A program made the position numbers and the translations under genes. DNA of 8,985 nucleotides from CAYZJD01 sp964478455 (lineage in GTDB: Bacteria; Acidobacteriota; Terriglobia; Bryobacterales; Bryobacteraceae). Under the pieces are notes generated by a model, which worked only from the letters and a program-made list of their open reading frames with translations, made no database searches and was not told the origin of the DNA. Shown here one piece after another: positions 6,642 through 8,985 of this stretch (the stretch's first letter is position 1; the number at the start of each line of letters is the position of its first letter). The DNA is taken from assembly GCA_964478455.1 (NCBI GenBank), contig CAYZJD010000177.1:1-8985 (forward strand), read 5' to 3'.

Positions 6642-8042
6642 ATGAGTTATGGTCTGTCATCGGCCGGATCCGATAAGCCCTCCTGCCCTGCCGCCCTTGC
6701 GTGCCGGCCGAACAACCACACCCCCGCCGAACTCACCTCCTGGAAGGAGATCGCGGACTATCTCGGGGTGACGGTGCGCACCGCTCAGAAGTGGGAGGCC
6801 GAGCGCGGGCTGCCCGTTCGGCGGCTGGCCGGGGAGAAGGGCCGCGTCTCAGCCGCCACCGCCGAGTTGGAGCGCTGGCGCCGCTCCGCCCTGGAGAAGC
6901 CCGGCTGGTGGGCCAGCCTGACCTTCCTCCGCATCTATGCGGCCGCGGCAACGGCGCTTCTCCTGGTCGGACTCGGCGTGGCCCTCGGCCTGTACCTCTC
7001 CGGCAGCCGCAAGGGTCCCCCGGCGCAGTTCCTCCACGACTTCCGGACGCTGGTTGTCACCGACCGGTCCGGCAGGGAACTCTGGCGCAGGACGTTCGAT
7101 GATCCGTTTCAGCCCGGCCAAACGCCAGAGGTGATCCTGGACAAGCGGCAGGCCTGGTTTGGCGATCTGGATGGCGACGGACGTATCGAGCTGCTCTATA
7201 TGCCTACCGTCCCTCGACTCGTGCATCCCGAGGCTCCACTCTATTCTGTTTCTCCGACGACGGCGAGGAGCGCTGGCGGTTCATCCCCGGCAGGACCGTG
7301 TCCACGCCCGCCGAGACCGTCGCGCCCCCGTACCTGCTCGACTCCTTCGTGGTTCTCCCCGCCGGCAGCAACGGCAAGCGGAGCGTCGCCATCGCCAGCC
7401 ACCACCTCTCCTTCTATACGGCTCAGATTGTAGTCCTCTCTGATCGCGGCGTCCCGCTCGGCGAGTACTGGCACTCGGGCCACCTTGGGTATCCCCGAGA
7501 GGCCGACGTGGACGGCGACGGCAGAGTGGAACTGCTCCTGGCGGGAGTGAACAACGGCCGCAAAACCGCAACGCTTGTGGTTCTCGATCCCGAGAACCTC
7601 GCCGGCGCCTCGGACGAAGCGGAGTCGCCCGCCTACCAGATCCTGGGCTTAGGGCCGGGACGGGAGAAGGCTCGAATCCTGTTCCCGCGAACCTGCATCA
7701 ACCGGCAGTTCGAGCAATACAATTGGATCGGCGAACTCGAATTCCTGGACGGTTCGATCCGCCTCAGTAACTGTGGAATGCCTCGACAACAGGGCCACGC
7801 GATCGGCCGGCGTGTACTACACCCTGGGAAGAGAAGTCGAACTGCTGAACGTTGGCGTGAACGACTACCTTCGCACCGCCCACCGCGAACTCGAAGCCTC
7901 GGGCCAGCTCGATCACCGGTTCACCGCCAAGGAACTCGATGAGTTCCGCAACATCCGCGTGCTCAAGCACTGGCGGCGGGACGCCACCACGGCCGGCGCG
8001 CACAGCTCGGATGGCGGATCTGTGGTTGGGGGAAAGAAGTAG
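6642..8042 (+). pseudogene. HTH - transmembrane - FG-GAP repeat protein, disrupted by two compensating frameshifts
   Basis: Read through both shifts the gene has 467 codons including the stop. Residues 30-80 form a helix-turn-helix domain (TSWKEIADYLGVTVRTAQKW, then GLPVRRLAGEKGRV) of the kind common in Acidobacteriota. Residues about 95-119 are one membrane helix (YAAAATALLLVGLGVALGLYL). The rest is outside the membrane and holds two Ca-binding FG-GAP/VCBS-like motifs, FGDLDGDGRIELLY near residue 174 and ADVDGDGRVELLLAGVNNG near 7502-7560. The layout suggests a one-component sensor with DNA binding inside and a propeller-like domain outside, as in ToxR-type proteins. Frame 1 holds to about 7203-7240; a -1 shift (one base missing) leads into LFCFSDDGEERWRFIPG. 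Near 7760-7770 an extra base returns the reading to the first frame (VTVECLDNRATRSAGVYYTL) and the TAG at 8040-8042. The start is uncertain: ATG 6642 or TTG 6633. True decay and sequencing error cannot be told apart here. Confidence 0.8.
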
Positions 8043-8089
8043 GGTCTGGAGCGGGAGACGGGATTCGAACCCGTGAGATCAACAACCTT
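8042..8089 (-). repeat. Duplicated 3' half of tRNA-Gly (candidate attachment site)
   Basis: Bases 8042-8083 match 8905-8946 at 39 of 42 positions, including 27 identical bases (8047-8073 versus 8910-8936). On the minus strand it reads AAGGTTG, variable region, ACGGG-TTCGAAT-CCCGT T-arm, CTCCCGC acceptor strand, T, CCA: the tRNA-Gly 3' half from the anticodon stem to the CCA. A 3-bp insertion lies at 8084-8086. No 5' half (no GCGGGAG or D-arm) is present, so it is not a tRNA gene. It has the same orientation as the intact tRNA and lies downstream of it, as the distal att copy of a tRNA-integrated element would. It begins in the stop codon of the HTH gene. Confidence 0.85.
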
Positions 8090-8096
8090 AGCTGCC

Positions 8097-8510
8097 TCAG
8101 GCGAGGGCGTCTGGAGGAAGATGCGCCCGAATCTCCGCACGCACCTCCTCTGCCAGGTTCAGCGCCTCCATAGCGTCTTCGCGTTGTGGCTGCCGCCAGT
8201 CATCGGCATAGCGAACATCAACAGCTTAGGGATTCATCCCGACCAGCTTGGCCACAGGCACCGCGAGTTGCCATCCGACGGGTAGCTGGCCAGCCAGCCT
8301 TTCAAGGTCATGCGTCCTCAAAGCCTCGATTCCCAGGAGCGTGAGCAGTGCCTTGATGTACTTCTCCACGGCCTGCTGGCAGTGCAAACACGCTGTGTCG
8401 TAGGGACAGCCTTCCTCCACCGCCATGATCCGTTTGGCTGCCTCCACGTCGTGCTCCGCCTTGCGCACCCACTGACGCAGGATTTCAAGAATCTCGGGCG
8501 GCACGTTCAT
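8097..8510 (-). pseudogene. HEPN-domain protein (probable toxin of a MNT/HEPN pair) with an in-frame TAA
   Basis: The frame from ATG 8510 reads MNVPPEILEILRQWVRKAEH, then a run with YDTACLHCQQAVEKYIKALL and LGIEALRTHDLERLAGQL, all typical of PF05168 HEPN proteins. It meets TAA at 8228-8226 after 94 codons. In the same frame the reading continues without a break as AVDVRYADDWRQPQREDAME, then EEVRAEIRAHLPPDALA and TGA at 8099-8097. This is a normal HEPN C-terminus; total 138 codons including the final stop matches the family length. At the TAA relatives would be expected to have Tyr (NPYAVDVRY), so a single base change explains it. The lost part contains an R-x5-H (RAEIRAH) that could be the RNase motif; this assignment is tentative. 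AAGG precedes the start by 7 nt. It overlaps the MNT gene by 26 bp. HEPN partners of MNT proteins are typically RNase toxins. Confidence 0.85.
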
Positions 8511-8829
8511 AAAGCACCTTGCCCTCGCGAGCGGCCGGCCAATAAACGGTGTTGACGACGTTGCGGTAGCGCTCGAAGCGGGCGGTGGTTGAAACCACAA
8601 TGTCCTTAGGCAGTGGAGAACAGCCGATCAGGGCGGCATACAACTCAGCCGCCCGTGCGCGCGGGTCTTCGACCTCGGGAAACAGCACAAGTAGATCGAC
8701 ATCGCTGTCCTGTCCAGCATCGCCCCGGGCGTGTGAACCGAAGAGGATGATCCTGTCGGGCGAAAAGCGTTCGGCAATCCGTTGAACCATGGCCTCGATT
8801 GCTGGTTGCATGGCGGCTACCGAACTCAT
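8485..8829 (-). CDS. MNT-type nucleotidyltransferase (probable antitoxin of MNT/HEPN pair)
   Basis: A 114-aa minimal nucleotidyltransferase. The signature LFGSHARGDAGQDSDVDLLV gives GS at residues 31-32 and the metal-binding Asp pair at D43 and D45. A third carboxylate is likely in PLPKDIVV. In characterised type VII toxin-antitoxin pairs such a protein neutralises its HEPN partner by adding AMP to it. Here it precedes and overlaps the HEPN gene, the usual order of many MNT/HEPN pairs, and is read away from the tRNA. ATG 8829 was chosen because the frame upstream runs open into the tRNA gene with no sensible protein. GGAAG lies directly before this ATG and a TATCAT (8843-8838) 8 nt before it. 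ATG 8811 is a less likely alternative. The reading frame and all visible catalytic residues are intact, unlike its partner. Confidence 0.88.
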   Translation of the reverse strand: MSSVAAMQPAIEAMVQRIAERFSPDRIILFGSHARGDAGQDSDVDLLVLFPEVEDPRARAAELYAALIGCSPLPKDIVVSTTARFERYRNVVNTVYWPAAREGKVLYERAARDS

Positions 8830-8909
8830 CTTCCGTAATGATAACCCGTCTGCCTTGACTGGATTGCAGTCGAGAGTGAATCGGGAAGCCCGGAAGTCTT
8901 TGAGGGGTT

Positions 8910-8985
<76 letters not shown>

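Noticed and set aside
8042..8100. Second tRNA gene
   Set aside because: Only the 3' half is present; no D-arm, anticodon loop or 5' acceptor strand can be found upstream on that strand.

Overview
The window is a GC-rich bacterial chromosome segment. Short signal peptides, an M61 peptidase, a secreted Atu3266-type amidohydrolase and a membrane-tethered HTH/FG-GAP protein together suggest Acidobacteriota, perhaps the Bryobacterales/Solibacter side. That placement is inferred from gene style, not from a marker gene.

Left part (1-1768, minus strand): a two-gene unit of unrelated zinc metallopeptidases. A small one-domain zincin is followed by a secreted M61 (glycyl-aminopeptidase-like) protein that runs off the left edge.

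Middle (1845-4964, plus strand): a tight housekeeping cluster. cmk (cytidylate kinase) overlaps an aspartokinase of the ThrA/MetL type by ATGA, and galE (UDP-glucose 4-epimerase) follows 13 bp later. The cluster is bracketed by copies of one short repeat family (core CAGATCAGGCTGACCCCTTT). A single arm abuts the cmk start codon. A perfect 33-bp inverted pair with a 10-nt loop sits at the galE 3' end, where it supplies the galE stop codon and can act as a bidirectional terminator. The repeat edge then forms a TATAAT box 7 nt before the start of the next gene, a secreted amidohydrolase (5035-6294).

Right part (6295-8985): about 350 bp with no recognisable gene, then accessory DNA. The first gene is an HTH-transmembrane-FG-GAP protein broken by two compensating frameshifts. 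Next comes an approximately 863-bp segment flanked by direct repeats of the 3' half of a tRNA-Gly gene. The intact tRNA-Gly(GCC) ends exactly at the right edge of the window. The segment carries only a MNT nucleotidyltransferase/HEPN pair of the toxin-antitoxin type and no integrase. The HEPN (toxin) reading frame has an in-frame TAA where a Tyr codon would be expected, with a convincing HEPN C-terminus continuing in frame beyond it. All three visible gene-breaking lesions lie between about 7.2 and 8.23 kb, so this end is either decaying accessory DNA or a stretch of poorer sequence quality.

The most notable items are the tRNA-flanked integrase-less MNT/HEPN mini-island with its nonsense-mutated toxin, and the repeat family placed at gene starts and ends.
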